A stretch of 64,000 bases of DNA from Nocardia huaxiensis (GTDB taxonomy: Bacteria > Actinomycetota > Actinomycetes > Mycobacteriales > Mycobacteriaceae): NCBI RefSeq assembly GCF_013744875.1, contig NZ_CP059399.1, forward strand, positions 2,852,001 to 2,916,000. The letters run 5' to 3'. Below are positions 1-9,442 of this stretch, one piece after another. The translations under genes and the position numbers were made by a program. A model generated the notes under the pieces. That model was not told where the DNA came from. It ran no database searches and saw only the letters and a program-made list of their open reading frames with translations. How positions within the stretch are numbered: position 1 is the stretch's first letter; each line of letters starts with the position of its first letter.

Positions 1-1447
1 CGCCGTACTGCGCCAGCAGCAGGTCGAACACGGTCGTCACACGTTTACCCGCGACGACGGTGGTCGGCACGCCGCGGGTGAGGACCTCCGCGGCGGGCCC
101 GTCGAAGCGGGGGAACTGCACGGCCGCAGCATCTTCGGTGCGACCGTGCAGGGTCAGCAGGGGATCGACGTCCCCCAGATCCAGGTTCCAGTTGCCCTTG
201 CCCGCCTCGGTGAAGCGGTGGCCCAGAGAACCATTGGGCACCTGCGGGTTTCCGTCCTGGTCGAGCAGAACGGTCTGGAATTCGACGCCCTCGCCCTCGA
301 TTCCGAGGTCGGCGGCGGTGAGGAATTTGCCGGGCTGGAAGATGTGCCCGCGGTATTCGCCCTCGGCGCTCCAGCCGCCGTCCTGCTCGTCGAGCACGAC
401 CAGGTACGGCAGGTCGGTGTAGCGCTTGATGTAGTCGTCGAAGTATTCGGTGGTCTTGTCGACGAAGAATTCCTTCAGCACCACATGACCCATGGCCATG
501 GCCAGCGCGGCGTCGGTGCCGGGACGGGCGGGCACCCATTCGTCGGCGAACTTGGTGTTGTCGGCGTAGTCGGGGGACACCACGACGACCTTCTGGCCGC
601 GGTAGCGGGCCTCGGTCATGTAGTGCGCGTCCGGGGTTCGCGTGACCGGGACGTTGGAGCCCCACATGATGAGGTAGCCGGCGTCGAACCAGTCGGCGGA
701 TTCCGGGACGTCGGTCTGGTCGCCGAACACCTGCGGGCTCGCCACGGGCAGGTCGGCGTACCAGTCGTAGAACGACAGCATGGAGCCGCCGATGAGCGAA
801 ATGAACCGGGCGCCGACGGCATGCGAGACCATCGACATGGCCGGGATCGGCGAGAAGCCCGCCACCCGGTCCGGACCGTACTGCTTGATGGTGTAAACGT
901 GTGCGGCAGCGGCGATTTCGGCGGCTTCCCACCATTCGGCGCGCACGAAGCCGCCCTTGCCGCGGGCCTGCTTGTAGGTCTTGGCCTGCTCCGGGTTCTC
1001 GACAATGGACTCCCAGGCCAGCACCGGATCCTTGAGCCGGGTCTTGGCCTCGCGGTACATCTCCAGCAGCGCGCCACGCACGTAGGGGTAGCGGATGCGC
1101 GCCGGCGAGTAGGTGTACCAGGAGAACGACGCGCCACGCGGGCAGCCGCGCGGTTCGTACTCGGGCTTGTCGGCGCCGACGGACGGGTAGTCGGTCTGCT
1201 GCGATTCCCAGGTGATCACGCCGTCGGAGACGTAGATCTTCCACGAGCACGATCCGGTGCAGTTCACGCCGTGCGTGGAGCGCACCACCTTGTCGTGGGC
1301 CCAGCGGTCGCGGTAGAACTCGTCGGCGCTGCGGCCACCCACTTTGTGCAGGGTGCGCATATCCGCGGACACATCACCGCGATTGAAGTATTTTCCCAGC
1401 CGAAGCAGCGCATCTGCGGATGAGGATCCCGTTTGCAAGTTTGCCAT
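1..1447 (-). CDS. narG: Respiratory nitrate reductase alpha subunit, N-terminal part (runs off window)
   Basis: This is the catalytic subunit of membrane-bound nitrate reductase, which reduces nitrate to nitrite with electrons from quinol via NarH and NarI. About 482 residues are present; the family is about 1,230 long, so the gene and probably narHJI continue to the left. The protein starts MANLQTGSSSADALLRLGKY. It contains HGVNCTGSCSWKIYV (the N-terminal iron-sulfur segment), PRGCPRGASFSWYTYSP and YLIMWGSNVPVTRTPDAHY, all typical of NarG. The ATG at 1447 follows a G-rich stretch. NarG carries Mo-bis-MGD, which links it to the MobA-MoeA fusion about 13 kb away. Confidence 0.95.
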   Translation of the reverse strand, partial: MANLQTGSSSADALLRLGKYFNRGDVSADMRTLHKVGGRSADEFYRDRWAHDKVVRSTHGVNCTGSCSWKIYVSDGVITWESQQTDYPSVGADKPEYEPRGCPRGASFSWYTYSPARIRYPYVRGALLEMYREAKTRLKDPVLAWESIVENPEQAKTYKQARGKGGFVRAEWWEAAEIAAAAHVYTIKQYGPDRVAGFSPIPAMSMVSHAVGARFISLIGGSMLSFYDWYADLPVASPQVFGDQTDVPESADWFDAGYLIMWGSNVPVTRTPDAHYMTEARYRGQKVVVVSPDYADNTKFADEWVPARPGTDAALAMAMGHVVLKEFFVDKTTEYFDDYIKRYTDLPYLVVLDEQDGGWSAEGEYRGHIFQPGKFLTAADLGIEGEGVEFQTVLLDQDGNPQVPNGSLGHRFTEAGKGNWNLDLGDVDPLLTLHGRTEDAAAVQFPRFDGPAAEVLTRGVPTTVVAGKRVTTVFDLLLAQYG

Positions 1448-1820
1448 GACGCCCCCATCGGGTGAGAAAAACCGGGCTGCTGCGTCGACTGTAAAGACGT
1501 CGCAGCGGGCGTCAAAACGATTCTCTCACAGTGCGCCTGGCCCCGTTGTGAGCTGTGAGGTCAGCGCAACGTGACGGTCACTGGGGGATAGCGGCAGTGC
1601 AGGTCACAATACGGTACGACCTGCGGGAATATGGTCGAATTGCTCGAATCCGGTCGTGCCGTGGAGGTTTCGGGAAGCTCCCGGTGAAGCTTTGGAAACG
1701 GCTGGTTCTTCGCGGGTTTACATTTGTTAACACAATTCGGAAGGGCCGCTGTACGCGCTTTTCCGCCAAACCGGCTATCGCTTACCGGTCTCGGAGTGAC
1801 CTGCGTAACTCTCCGGCAAT
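1448..1820. other. narG upstream intergenic region
   Basis: No convincing gene lies in these 373 bases. They should hold the narG promoter (minus strand). A perfect 11-bp inverted repeat GTGACGGTCAC is at 1571-1581 and an 8-bp palindrome TGTTAACA at 1725-1732. Either could be an operator, but I cannot assign a regulator. The region is more AT-rich near 1720-1740 than the flanking genes. Confidence 0.5.
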
Positions 1821-2561
1821 TCAGTTTGCTGATCGATTACTGCGTTCGTCCACCTCGGCCAGCCCGACCACGAGGATCAACACCATCATCACGATGGTGA
1901 CCGTCATGAACAGCGGCGTCACCAACTGCATGCCGTCGGACCCCTGCGGCGGCGTCCAGTCGTGCATGCGATGCGCCCGCATGGATGCCATGCCCATGTA
2001 GTGCATGCCGCATACAGCCAGGCCCATGACGAGGGCGGCTCCGAAACTGGCGAGCAGCCCGCGGACGGTGACGGCGAACCACAGGGCCGCGGTCGCCGCC
2101 ACGACCGCGATGAGCAGGGACAGCGCCACCAGCGGCAAGTGGTATTCGATGTGCGCGTTGGTGTTCATGGCGTACATGCCCAGGTAGTGCATGGCGGCCA
2201 CGCCGAATCCGGTCACCAGCCCGCCCAGCGGCAGTGCCACCGCCTTGCGGGTGCCGCGCACCGCGACCGACAACCCGATCCACACCACCACGATCGCCAC
2301 CCCGGCGCTCAGCAGCGTGACCACCCCGTCGAAGCGAATGGTGGCGTCATGAATGGAGAACCCCAGCATGGCGGTGAAATGCATGACCCAGATGCCCGCA
2401 CCGCCCAAGGCCACGGCCCCCGCGATCAGCCACCCGTCCGGTTTCGCCGCCGCCCTGGCATAGGCCGCACACCGCAACCCCAGCATCGACCCCACCACCG
2501 ATACCGCGTACGCCAGCGCCGGCGTGAACCACCCATAACTGAAATGATCGAGCTCTAGCAC
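1821..2561 (-). CDS. MHYT-domain integral membrane sensor
   Basis: A 246-residue membrane protein that is almost entirely the seven-helix MHYT domain. This domain is thought to sense diatomic gases or redox state through a metal bound by the repeated motif. Three copies are visible: WVMHFTAML, AAMHYLGMY and CGMHYMGMA. There is no attached GGDEF/EAL or kinase output domain, so the partner is unknown. The GTG at 2561 was chosen because GGGGGGAG precedes it by a good distance and the first helix follows directly. An open frame continues upstream without membrane features. Its position beside narG suggests an oxygen or nitrogen-oxide role, but that is inference. Confidence 0.85.
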   Translation of the reverse strand: MLELDHFSYGWFTPALAYAVSVVGSMLGLRCAAYARAAAKPDGWLIAGAVALGGAGIWVMHFTAMLGFSIHDATIRFDGVVTLLSAGVAIVVVWIGLSVAVRGTRKAVALPLGGLVTGFGVAAMHYLGMYAMNTNAHIEYHLPLVALSLLIAVVAATAALWFAVTVRGLLASFGAALVMGLAVCGMHYMGMASMRAHRMHDWTPPQGSDGMQLVTPLFMTVTIVMMVLILVVGLAEVDERSNRSAN

Positions 2562-2808
2562 GCTCGCTCCCCCCGGAGTTTCGAGATTCTGGCCTGACGG
2601 CCGTGTGAAAACTAGTTCATCACAGCCGCTTTCGCACATCGATCCCCGAATTCCCCGGCAAAGCTCCCACCCTGAACCCCTCGACGAGGCCGAGTGAACC
2701 ACCGATCGGCGCTACCCCGCATGCACAGAATGATCATGGCAATGTCCACCGCACACACATGGGCGGGAACACGCGATTCGGTGTAGTGCAGACACTACGC
2801 TGACTTCT

Positions 2809-3447
2809 ATGAGCGAGGCGTACGACTGGTCCTGGATGCGCCATCCCATCCCGGTGATCGACCTGGACATGTATCTCGACATGCCTGCGGACCTTTCGCG
2901 TGCCATCGAGGTGAAGGACGGCATGCTCGTGCACTGTGAGTCGCCGTCGCCGAACCACATCGCGGTGACCTCGGCGATCGAACAGGGGTTGCGGCGAGCG
3001 ATCCGGGAGCGCGCACCGTTCGAACCTTGTGTGCGGGCCAGCCGCGAAGTGGACATGCTCGTATCGGAGGTGCCGTTCAGTTTCCGGCGGCCGGATGCGA
3101 TCGTCTACCGCTGCATCGACGACCCTCGCGAGAAATGGGGGCGTAAGCCGACAGCGGGTGACGCGCTCCTCGTCGTCGAGGTCGTCTCGCCGTCCACCGT
3201 GACTGCCGACTGCATCGAGAAGCGGGCGCTGTATGCGCGGCTCGGCATTCCGCACTATTGGATCGTGCGGATGGCCAATGATGACGGACCGGTGGTTTCG
3301 ATCGAGCGACTTCGGTTGACCAGTGGCGGCGCCTACGTCACCGAAGATACCGCCCTGCGTTCCAAGGACCCGGTTGCCGCGGTGTCTGTCATCGATCCGT
3401 TGAAGGCCGAGATCACCTGGGCCGAGTTGGATCTCGACGTGGAGTGA
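2809..3447 (+). CDS. Uma2 family (DUF820) PD-(D/E)XK nuclease-fold protein
   Basis: A 212-residue protein of the Uma2 family, which has a restriction-endonuclease-like fold and no settled role. The segment RRPDAIVYRC followed by ALLVVEVVSPSTVTADCIEK carries the expected acidic-E-x-V core, and YARLGIPHYWIVRM is the typical family ending. It is a single gene, divergent from the MHYT gene and convergent with the sulfatase (15 bases apart). Such genes are often multicopy in actinobacteria and cyanobacteria. No toxin-antitoxin partner is visible. Confidence 0.85.
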   Translation: MSEAYDWSWMRHPIPVIDLDMYLDMPADLSRAIEVKDGMLVHCESPSPNHIAVTSAIEQGLRRAIRERAPFEPCVRASREVDMLVSEVPFSFRRPDAIVYRCIDDPREKWGRKPTAGDALLVVEVVSPSTVTADCIEKRALYARLGIPHYWIVRMANDDGPVVSIERLRLTSGGAYVTEDTALRSKDPVAAVSVIDPLKAEITWAELDLDVE

Positions 3448-3462
3448 TGTTCGCCAGGTGTG

Positions 3463-5775
3463 TTATTCGGCGATGAGTTCGGCCTCCGAATCGAGGGTCT
3501 GCCGGGTTTCCTCCGGGACGCCGATCGCGCCGGGGGAGTAGGTGACTGCGCGGAGCGCGCCGGTGTAGCGGAAGACGCCGCGGCGGTCGCGGAGGTCCCA
3601 GTCGACGGGGCCGCGGGCGTCGAGACCGATGGAGATGCCGGTCCAGGGGGACATGCCCACGAGTTGAACCTGATTGGGGAGGGTGGCGGCGGGGATGGCG
3701 TCGATGGTCAGGGTGAAGTCCCAGCGGAGGTGGGGGCGGACTGTGGCGGAGAGGGTCAGGCGGCGAGTGGCTTCGGGGACGGGGCCGGCGTCGAGGGTGG
3801 TGAAGCGGCCGTAGGCGTTGTAGCCGAAGTGGAGGTGGTCGTTTTCGATGTAGAGGAGGTAGCCGCCGAGGGGGTCGCCGTGGGCGACGAGGACGCCTTC
3901 GTCGCCGGGGCGGTAACCCTCGAGTTCGACCGCGATGGTGAAGTCGCGGTAGGCGATCAGGCGTTGGGAGCGGTAGCGCTCGAGGGTGGGGGTGCCGGGG
4001 AGGATGCGGACCTCGTCGGTGAAGTGGGACTCCTCGGGGCGGCGTCGCGCGAGGTCCTTACGGGTGATGAGGGGGAAAACGGTGTTGTGCCAGGCGGCTT
4101 CGTCCCAGGCCGCGGCGAGTTCGGCGACTTTTTCCGGGTACTCCCCGGAGCGGTCGTGTAGTTCGGTGGGGTCGGTGCGGACGTCGAAGAGCTGCCAGTG
4201 CGGGTCGTCGATGTCGCGGGCGGGGTCGTGCAGGGCCAGGAGTTTCCAGCCGTCGCGGTAGAAGCCGCGGTGGCCGGTCATTTCCGAGTACTGCTCGACA
4301 TGCCGGGATTCGGCGGCCGGATCACGGAGAACATCCACGGCGGATATTCCGTCGAAATCTTTGGCGGGCAAACCATTACGTACGGTGGGGCGCGACAGGC
4401 CGGCCAGCTCCAGGAGAGTCGGCGCCAGGTCGGTCACGTAGATGTATTCCCGGCGGATGCCGGTGTCGCCCTCGGTGCGAGGGAGTCCCGCAGGCCAGGA
4501 AAGGACGAACGGGACACGGACGCCGCCCGCGAAGGTCTGGCCCTTGTAGAACCGAAAAGGTGTATTGGAGGCTTGACCCCAGCCGCGCGGATAGTGCACA
4601 CCGAGCTTCGCGGTGCCGATGAGTTCGTCGTCGTGCGGGACGTCGCGCTCCCAGTCGGGCTCGTCCACCTGAGCGAACTGCGCGAAGTAGGTGCGGGTGC
4701 CCTCCGGGCCGCCCTCGGCGGTGCCGCCGTTGTCGGAGGTGAACACGATGATGGTGTTGTCGAGTTCGCCGAACTGCTCGAGGGTGTCGACAATGTGGCC
4801 CAGGCTCTGGTCGATGCTGTCGACCATGGCCGCGTACACCTCCATGTATCGCTCGAAGCGAGACTGCTGTTCGGGGGTGAGCGAATCCCACTCCTGCGCT
4901 TCGTAACCCGGTTCGGTATTGCGCGGCTTCTGCCCGGTGCCGGGCGGGAACAGGCCCTGCGCGAGCTGTGAGCCGAACCGGCTCTGCCGCAATCGATCCC
5001 AGCCCTCCCGGTACCGGCCCCGATACTTGGCCAGATCATCCGGCTTGGCCTGGAGCGGCCCGTGCATGGCGGTGTGCGCGAAGTACAGGAAGAACGGCTT
5101 GGACGCGTCGTGCGCGCGCAATTCCTTGAGGTACCCGACCGCTTTGTCGGTGTAGTCGTCGGTGAGGTAATAGCCCTCCGGGTACTCGTCGAACTCGACC
5201 GCCGAGGCATCGGAGACGAGCTGGTTCGGGTAGTAGAAGGAGTTCAACCCCTCCAGCGACCCGTAGTACCGGTCGAATCCGCGCTGTGTCGGCCACGAAT
5301 CGCGATTGGCCGCCGGATGCAGCGTGGCATCCCGCACCAGATGCCACTTGCCGACGGCGTAGGTGGCATATCCATTGGCGCGCAGGATCTCCGGCAGGGT
5401 CAGCACATCGTCGGCCAATTCCAGCCGCAACCCCGGATATCCCGGATCGGCATTGGCCACGAAGCCGAATCCCGCACGGTGCGAATTGATTCCGGTCAAC
5501 AGCGCCGCCCGCGACGGCGAGCACAGCGGCGTGGTGTGAAAGTTGGTGAGCCGCAAGCCATTCGCCGCCAGTCGATCCAGCGTCGGCGTCTCGATCTCGG
5601 AGCCGAACGGCCCGATATCGCTGTAGCCCATATCGTCCACCAGCACCACGACGATATTGGGCGCCCCGGCGGGGGCGGCCGGCGGATACACCCACTCGGG
5701 TGTGGACTCGGCGGTGGTGCGGCCGAGCGCGCCGGTGAAGTTCTCGTAGCCGCGGGCATGGGACGGGACTGGCAT
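3463..5775 (-). CDS. Type I arylsulfatase
   Basis: A 770-residue sulfatase that hydrolyses sulfate esters with a formylglycine made from the cysteine of LCSPSRAALLTG (C85 in this start). The metal-binding N-terminus is NIVVVLVDDMGYSDIGPFGS and the second metal site is IIVFTSDNGGTAEGG. No signal peptide is evident. The length, with a C-terminal beta-rich extension of about 250 residues, matches long actinobacterial arylsulfatases. The ATG at 5775 fits the family start (ENFTGALGRT shortly after), but GGGAG lies only 2 bases upstream. A GTG at 5853 is the alternative. No formylglycine-generating enzyme is in the window. It is divergent from the peptide importer. Confidence 0.9.
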   Translation of the reverse strand: MPVPSHARGYENFTGALGRTTAESTPEWVYPPAAPAGAPNIVVVLVDDMGYSDIGPFGSEIETPTLDRLAANGLRLTNFHTTPLCSPSRAALLTGINSHRAGFGFVANADPGYPGLRLELADDVLTLPEILRANGYATYAVGKWHLVRDATLHPAANRDSWPTQRGFDRYYGSLEGLNSFYYPNQLVSDASAVEFDEYPEGYYLTDDYTDKAVGYLKELRAHDASKPFFLYFAHTAMHGPLQAKPDDLAKYRGRYREGWDRLRQSRFGSQLAQGLFPPGTGQKPRNTEPGYEAQEWDSLTPEQQSRFERYMEVYAAMVDSIDQSLGHIVDTLEQFGELDNTIIVFTSDNGGTAEGGPEGTRTYFAQFAQVDEPDWERDVPHDDELIGTAKLGVHYPRGWGQASNTPFRFYKGQTFAGGVRVPFVLSWPAGLPRTEGDTGIRREYIYVTDLAPTLLELAGLSRPTVRNGLPAKDFDGISAVDVLRDPAAESRHVEQYSEMTGHRGFYRDGWKLLALHDPARDIDDPHWQLFDVRTDPTELHDRSGEYPEKVAELAAAWDEAAWHNTVFPLITRKDLARRRPEESHFTDEVRILPGTPTLERYRSQRLIAYRDFTIAVELEGYRPGDEGVLVAHGDPLGGYLLYIENDHLHFGYNAYGRFTTLDAGPVPEATRRLTLSATVRPHLRWDFTLTIDAIPAATLPNQVQLVGMSPWTGISIGLDARGPVDWDLRDRRGVFRYTGALRAVTYSPGAIGVPEETRQTLDSEAELIAE

Positions 5776-5941
5776 TCTCCCAGCGAAGAGCCCGAAAACG
5801 ATTCTTTCCAGGGTTTCACGCACGCTGCGTACAACCGCTGTCCGGGCCCGCACCGGCTGTTAGCGTCGCCGCTACTCAAAGTCTCCCGGTGCCGTCCGCG
5901 CACTCCGCCGTCCCGACGGCACGTATTTCGAGGTGTTCCAG

Positions 5942-7531
5942 ATGAATTCGTCCCCCGGCGGTCTAGGCCGCCGCCATTTCCTGCGCAACTCCGGCATTGT
6001 CGCGGCCGCCATCGTCGGCGGCGCGGCGCTGGCCGCCTGCACCTCGGCGGTGAACCAGCAGAAGGGCGGCGGGGACGACAACGCGCAGCCGGTGCGCGGC
6101 GGCACACTGAAGTACGGCGTGAATGTGGACCTCATTCCGGCCAATATCCTCACCAATACCGGCACCACGCCGTATGTGATCGGGCTCGTGTTCGAGACGC
6201 TGGTGCGGTACCCGCACGACAGGCTGGAACCGCAACCGAGCCTGGCGAAGAGCTGGACTCTCGCGCCGGACGGGCAATCGATCACGCTGCACCTGCGCGA
6301 TGATGTGAAGTTCCACAGCGGGCGGGCCTTCACCTCCGAGGACGTCGAATTCTCGCTGCGGCAGTACGCCGATCCGAAATGGTCGGCGCAGTTGAAGAGC
6401 ACGGCGGCGGCCGTCACCGGTTTCGACACCAGCGATCCCCACAAGATCACGCTGACGTTCGCGCACCCGCTCGGCAACCTGTTCGATCTGCTCGACACGG
6501 TGCCGATTCTGGACAGCGAATCCATCGACCAGCTGGCCACCGGCGACAAGATCATCGGCACCGGGCCGTTCCGGTTCACCAGCCGGATTCCCAACTCGCA
6601 GTTGGTCTTCGAGCGCAACGAGCACTACTGGGTGCCGGAGCGGCCGTACCTGGACCGGGTGGAACTCACCGTCATCTCCGACAATCAGGCGCAATTGAAC
6701 GCCCTGAAGTCCGGGCAGATCCAGCTGGCCGATGGCGTCAGCTACCGCGACAACGAAAACCTCGCCAAGACAGCCGGTTTCAAGACCATCGTCTACGAGG
6801 GCGCGGAACTGCAGCTGTACGTCGGCGCCAATGTGCAGGATCCGACCCTGGCCGATGTGCGGGTGCGGCAGGCCATCGCCTACGCACTGGACCGCGAGCG
6901 CATTATCAGCGAGGTGTTCCGGGGAGCCGGATATCCGCTGAATGTGCCGTGGCCCAAAGGTTCTCCGGCCTTCGACGACGCCCGCAACACGCGATACTCG
7001 CGAGATGTGGCCAAGGCCGAGCAGATCCTGTCCACCCTGCCCAAGCCCGGCAAGCTGCCACTGGCCTACAACACCGCACTGGCGACCTACGCGGCCACCG
7101 CGCAGATCGTGCAGGCCAACCTCGCCGAGATCGGCCTCGAGGTGGAGTTGGTGCCGACCGACAACGGCACCTTCATCAAACAGCTCATCGGCGCGCAGTT
7201 CCCGGGCCTGTGGATCACCGACCACTCGTGGGCGCAGTTCGTGCCGTCCACGCTCACCGTGAGCGCCTACCCGTTCAACGCGCGAAAGAATGCCTCCCGC
7301 TACGAATCTCCCGATTACGTGAAGGTCGCCGACGCGGCGTGGAAGCTGCCGCAGTCCACCGGGCCGGACGCGCAGCGGGCCTACCAGGCGCTCAGCGATC
7401 AACTCCTCGACGGGCTGTTCCTCATCGAGATCGGCGTGCGTTACGCCCAGGCCGCAGCCGGCACCACACTTCACGGATTCGACTGGACCAAGCGCCGGGA
7501 GACCGTCTTCACGGAGGCGTTCCTGGCATGA
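5942..7531 (+). CDS. Peptide-type ABC transporter substrate-binding lipoprotein (SBP family 5)
   Basis: A 529-residue extracellular solute-binding protein of the DppA/OppA family. The N-terminus has a Tat-like RRHFLRNSG followed by a hydrophobic stretch and the lipobox LAAC, so it is probably exported folded and lipid-anchored. Family signatures include the ETLVRY region near residue 70 and KFHSGRAFTSEDVEFSL near residue 120. The ATG at 5942 was chosen because CGAGGTG lies 6 bases upstream. It is the first gene of a four-gene importer. The substrate cannot be read from sequence; peptides or another small ligand are possible. Divergence from a sulfatase raises sulfated compounds as a guess only. 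Confidence 0.92.
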   Translation: MNSSPGGLGRRHFLRNSGIVAAAIVGGAALAACTSAVNQQKGGGDDNAQPVRGGTLKYGVNVDLIPANILTNTGTTPYVIGLVFETLVRYPHDRLEPQPSLAKSWTLAPDGQSITLHLRDDVKFHSGRAFTSEDVEFSLRQYADPKWSAQLKSTAAAVTGFDTSDPHKITLTFAHPLGNLFDLLDTVPILDSESIDQLATGDKIIGTGPFRFTSRIPNSQLVFERNEHYWVPERPYLDRVELTVISDNQAQLNALKSGQIQLADGVSYRDNENLAKTAGFKTIVYEGAELQLYVGANVQDPTLADVRVRQAIAYALDRERIISEVFRGAGYPLNVPWPKGSPAFDDARNTRYSRDVAKAEQILSTLPKPGKLPLAYNTALATYAATAQIVQANLAEIGLEVELVPTDNGTFIKQLIGAQFPGLWITDHSWAQFVPSTLTVSAYPFNARKNASRYESPDYVKVADAAWKLPQSTGPDAQRAYQALSDQLLDGLFLIEIGVRYAQAAAGTTLHGFDWTKRRETVFTEAFLA

Positions 7532-7609
7532 GCGGTCAAGCGCGTAGTCGGCAGCGGAGCGTAACCACGCAGCGCTCCGCTCATGCCCGAAACGGCGCAG
7601 CATGAGCGG
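7528..7609 (+). other. Hairpin-bearing 70-bp spacer between importer genes, flanked by 8-bp direct repeats
   Basis: The other two junctions of this operon are ATGA overlaps. Here the stop of the binding-protein gene and the next start are separated by 70 bases. ATGAGCGG occurs at 7528-7535 and again at 7602-7609. Inside is a 9-bp stem, AGCGGAGCG (7553-7561) with CGCTCCGCT (7573-7581). The hairpin could stabilise or partly terminate the message so that binding protein exceeds permease. The direct repeats suggest an insertion into an ancestral overlap. Confidence 0.5.
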
Positions 7610-8561
7610 GTACCTGCTCAGGCGCGTGCCCTCCGCGCTGGCGGTGCTGTTCGGCGCGTCGGTGCTGATCTTCCTGCTGCTGCGGCTGGTGCCCGGCGAT
7701 CCGGCGAGCACCCTGGCCGGACCCGACGCCACACCGGAAACCATTGCGGCCATTCGACATCAGCTCGGATTGGACCGGTCCATTCCGGCCCAGTACCTCA
7801 CCTGGCTGAGGGGCGTGGTCACCGGCGACCTCGGCCGGTCCTACATCATCGGCGGCCAAATCTCCGACCTGGTCGGGCGTGGGCTCACCAACACCCTGGT
7901 GCTCACCGGGTCCGCGCTGTTGCTCGCGGTGGTGGTGAGCCTGGCGGTGAGCATCTCCGCCGTCCTGTGGAACAGGCCGTGGCTGAATGCGATCGTGGCC
8001 GCGGCGAATACGGTCGCCGTCGCGATCCCGACCTTCGTCACCGGCGTGCTGCTGGTGCTGGTGTTCGCCGTCGCCATCCCGATTCTGCCCGCGGGCGGCG
8101 TCCCGCCGGACGGGTTCGTGGCGCACCCGGATATCGCCGTGCAATACCTGCTGCTGCCGTCGGTCTGCCTGGCGTTGCCGGTGACGGCGGCGCTCACCCG
8201 CTTCCTCACCGAGGCGCTGCGCACCGAACTGCGTAAGCCCTACGTGCTGACCGCACGGGCCCTGGGCATCTCACATCGGCAGATCGTCACGCGCGGCGCG
8301 CTGCGCAATGCGCTGCCGACCCTGCTCACCGTGCTCGGCATCCAAACCGGGCATCTGCTGGGCGGCGCGGTGCTGGTCGAAGCCGCCTTCGCGTGGCCGG
8401 GTATCGGACAGCTCATCGAACAGGGCATCAACCGCCGCGACTATCCGGTGGTGCAGGCGCTGCTGCTGTTCTCGGTCGTGGTGTTCGTGGCCATCCAGCT
8501 GCTCACCGATCTCGTGCATGCCTACCTCGATCCGCGAATCCGTCTCGGAGGCAAGGCATGA
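7602..8561 (+). CDS. Peptide-type ABC transporter permease (DppB-like)
   Basis: A 319-residue inner-membrane permease of the DppB/OppB class with about six membrane helices. It starts YLLRRVPSALAVLFGASVL, the usual first helix, followed by RLVPGDPA. The cytoplasmic EAA-type loop that contacts the ATPase is in the segment EALRTELRKPYVLTARALGI with SHRQIVTRGALRNALPTLLT. The stop overlaps the next start as ATGA, so translation is probably coupled. Confidence 0.92.
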   Translation: MSGYLLRRVPSALAVLFGASVLIFLLLRLVPGDPASTLAGPDATPETIAAIRHQLGLDRSIPAQYLTWLRGVVTGDLGRSYIIGGQISDLVGRGLTNTLVLTGSALLLAVVVSLAVSISAVLWNRPWLNAIVAAANTVAVAIPTFVTGVLLVLVFAVAIPILPAGGVPPDGFVAHPDIAVQYLLLPSVCLALPVTAALTRFLTEALRTELRKPYVLTARALGISHRQIVTRGALRNALPTLLTVLGIQTGHLLGGAVLVEAAFAWPGIGQLIEQGINRRDYPVVQALLLFSVVVFVAIQLLTDLVHAYLDPRIRLGGKA

Positions 8562-9442
8562 GCGAGATCGTGCGCGACCAGGCGGCCGTCGATACAGCGA
8601 AAATCGGTGAGCGCGAGCCGAATCCGGAAAACCCGCTGTGGCGGGCCCTGCGCAGGGGGCAGGGTTCGGCCGGGCTCGTGCTGATCGTGATCATCGCGGG
8701 GTCCGGGCTGGCCGCGGGCGTGCTCGCGAAATATGATCCGCTGACCCAGATTCCGGGCGCCAACCTGCTCGGTGCGAGCGGGGAGCACTGGCTGGGCACC
8801 GACAATCTCAATCGCGATCTGTTCTCACGGGTGCTCTACGGCATTCGCTCCAGCCTGCTGATCGCGTTCGTGGCGGTGCCGCTGGGCGCGGTGATCGGCT
8901 CCCTGGCAGGGCTGCTCGCGAGCGTGAACACCGTCACCGATGTGATCACCCAGCGACTGTTCGATCTGATCCTGGCCTTCCCGACACTGATCTTCGCCAT
9001 TGCCCTGGCCGCCGTCACGGGCCCGGGCGCGCACGCGGTGATCATCGTGATCGTGGCCGCGGAGATCCCCATCTTCGGCCGCCAGATCCGCACCGCCATC
9101 CTGGCCGTGCGCGAGCAGGCGTTCGTGGAGGCGGCCGAGGTGATCGGCGCCGGCACCTGGTGGACCCTGCGGAAACATGTGCTGCCCAATGTGATCGAGC
9201 CGCTGACCGTACAGCTGTCGCTGTCGTTGTCGCTGGCGGTGTTCGTGGAGGCGGCCATGAGTTTCATCGGCATCGGGGTGCGCCCGCCGGACCCGTCACT
9301 GGGGTCGATCATCGCCGACTCGATCGCCGATCTGGACGCCAATCCGGCGTTCGCGGTCGGACCGCTGCTGGTGGTCTCCGGCCTCACCCTCGGATTCCTG
9401 TTGATCGCCCAGGCTCTGGGCCGTGCCCGGAGGATCGGATGA
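8558..9442 (+). CDS. Peptide-type ABC transporter permease (DppC-like)
   Basis: A 294-residue second permease of the importer. The segment EHWLGTDNLNRDLFSRVLYG is characteristic of DppC/OppC. The EAA-type loop is EQAFVEAAEVIGAGTWWTLR with KHVLPNVIEPLTVQ. The ATG at 8558 overlaps the previous stop, and its own stop overlaps the ATPase start, both as ATGA. An in-frame extension upstream of 8558 lies inside the previous gene and was ignored. Confidence 0.92.
   Translation: MSEIVRDQAAVDTAKIGEREPNPENPLWRALRRGQGSAGLVLIVIIAGSGLAAGVLAKYDPLTQIPGANLLGASGEHWLGTDNLNRDLFSRVLYGIRSSLLIAFVAVPLGAVIGSLAGLLASVNTVTDVITQRLFDLILAFPTLIFAIALAAVTGPGAHAVIIVIVAAEIPIFGRQIRTAILAVREQAFVEAAEVIGAGTWWTLRKHVLPNVIEPLTVQLSLSLSLAVFVEAAMSFIGIGVRPPDPSLGSIIADSIADLDANPAFAVGPLLVVSGLTLGFLLIAQALGRARRIG

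Noticed and set aside
1448..1820. GlnR- or FNR-type boxes upstream of narG
   Set aside because: The palindrome GTGACGGTCAC does not match either consensus well enough to name a regulator.
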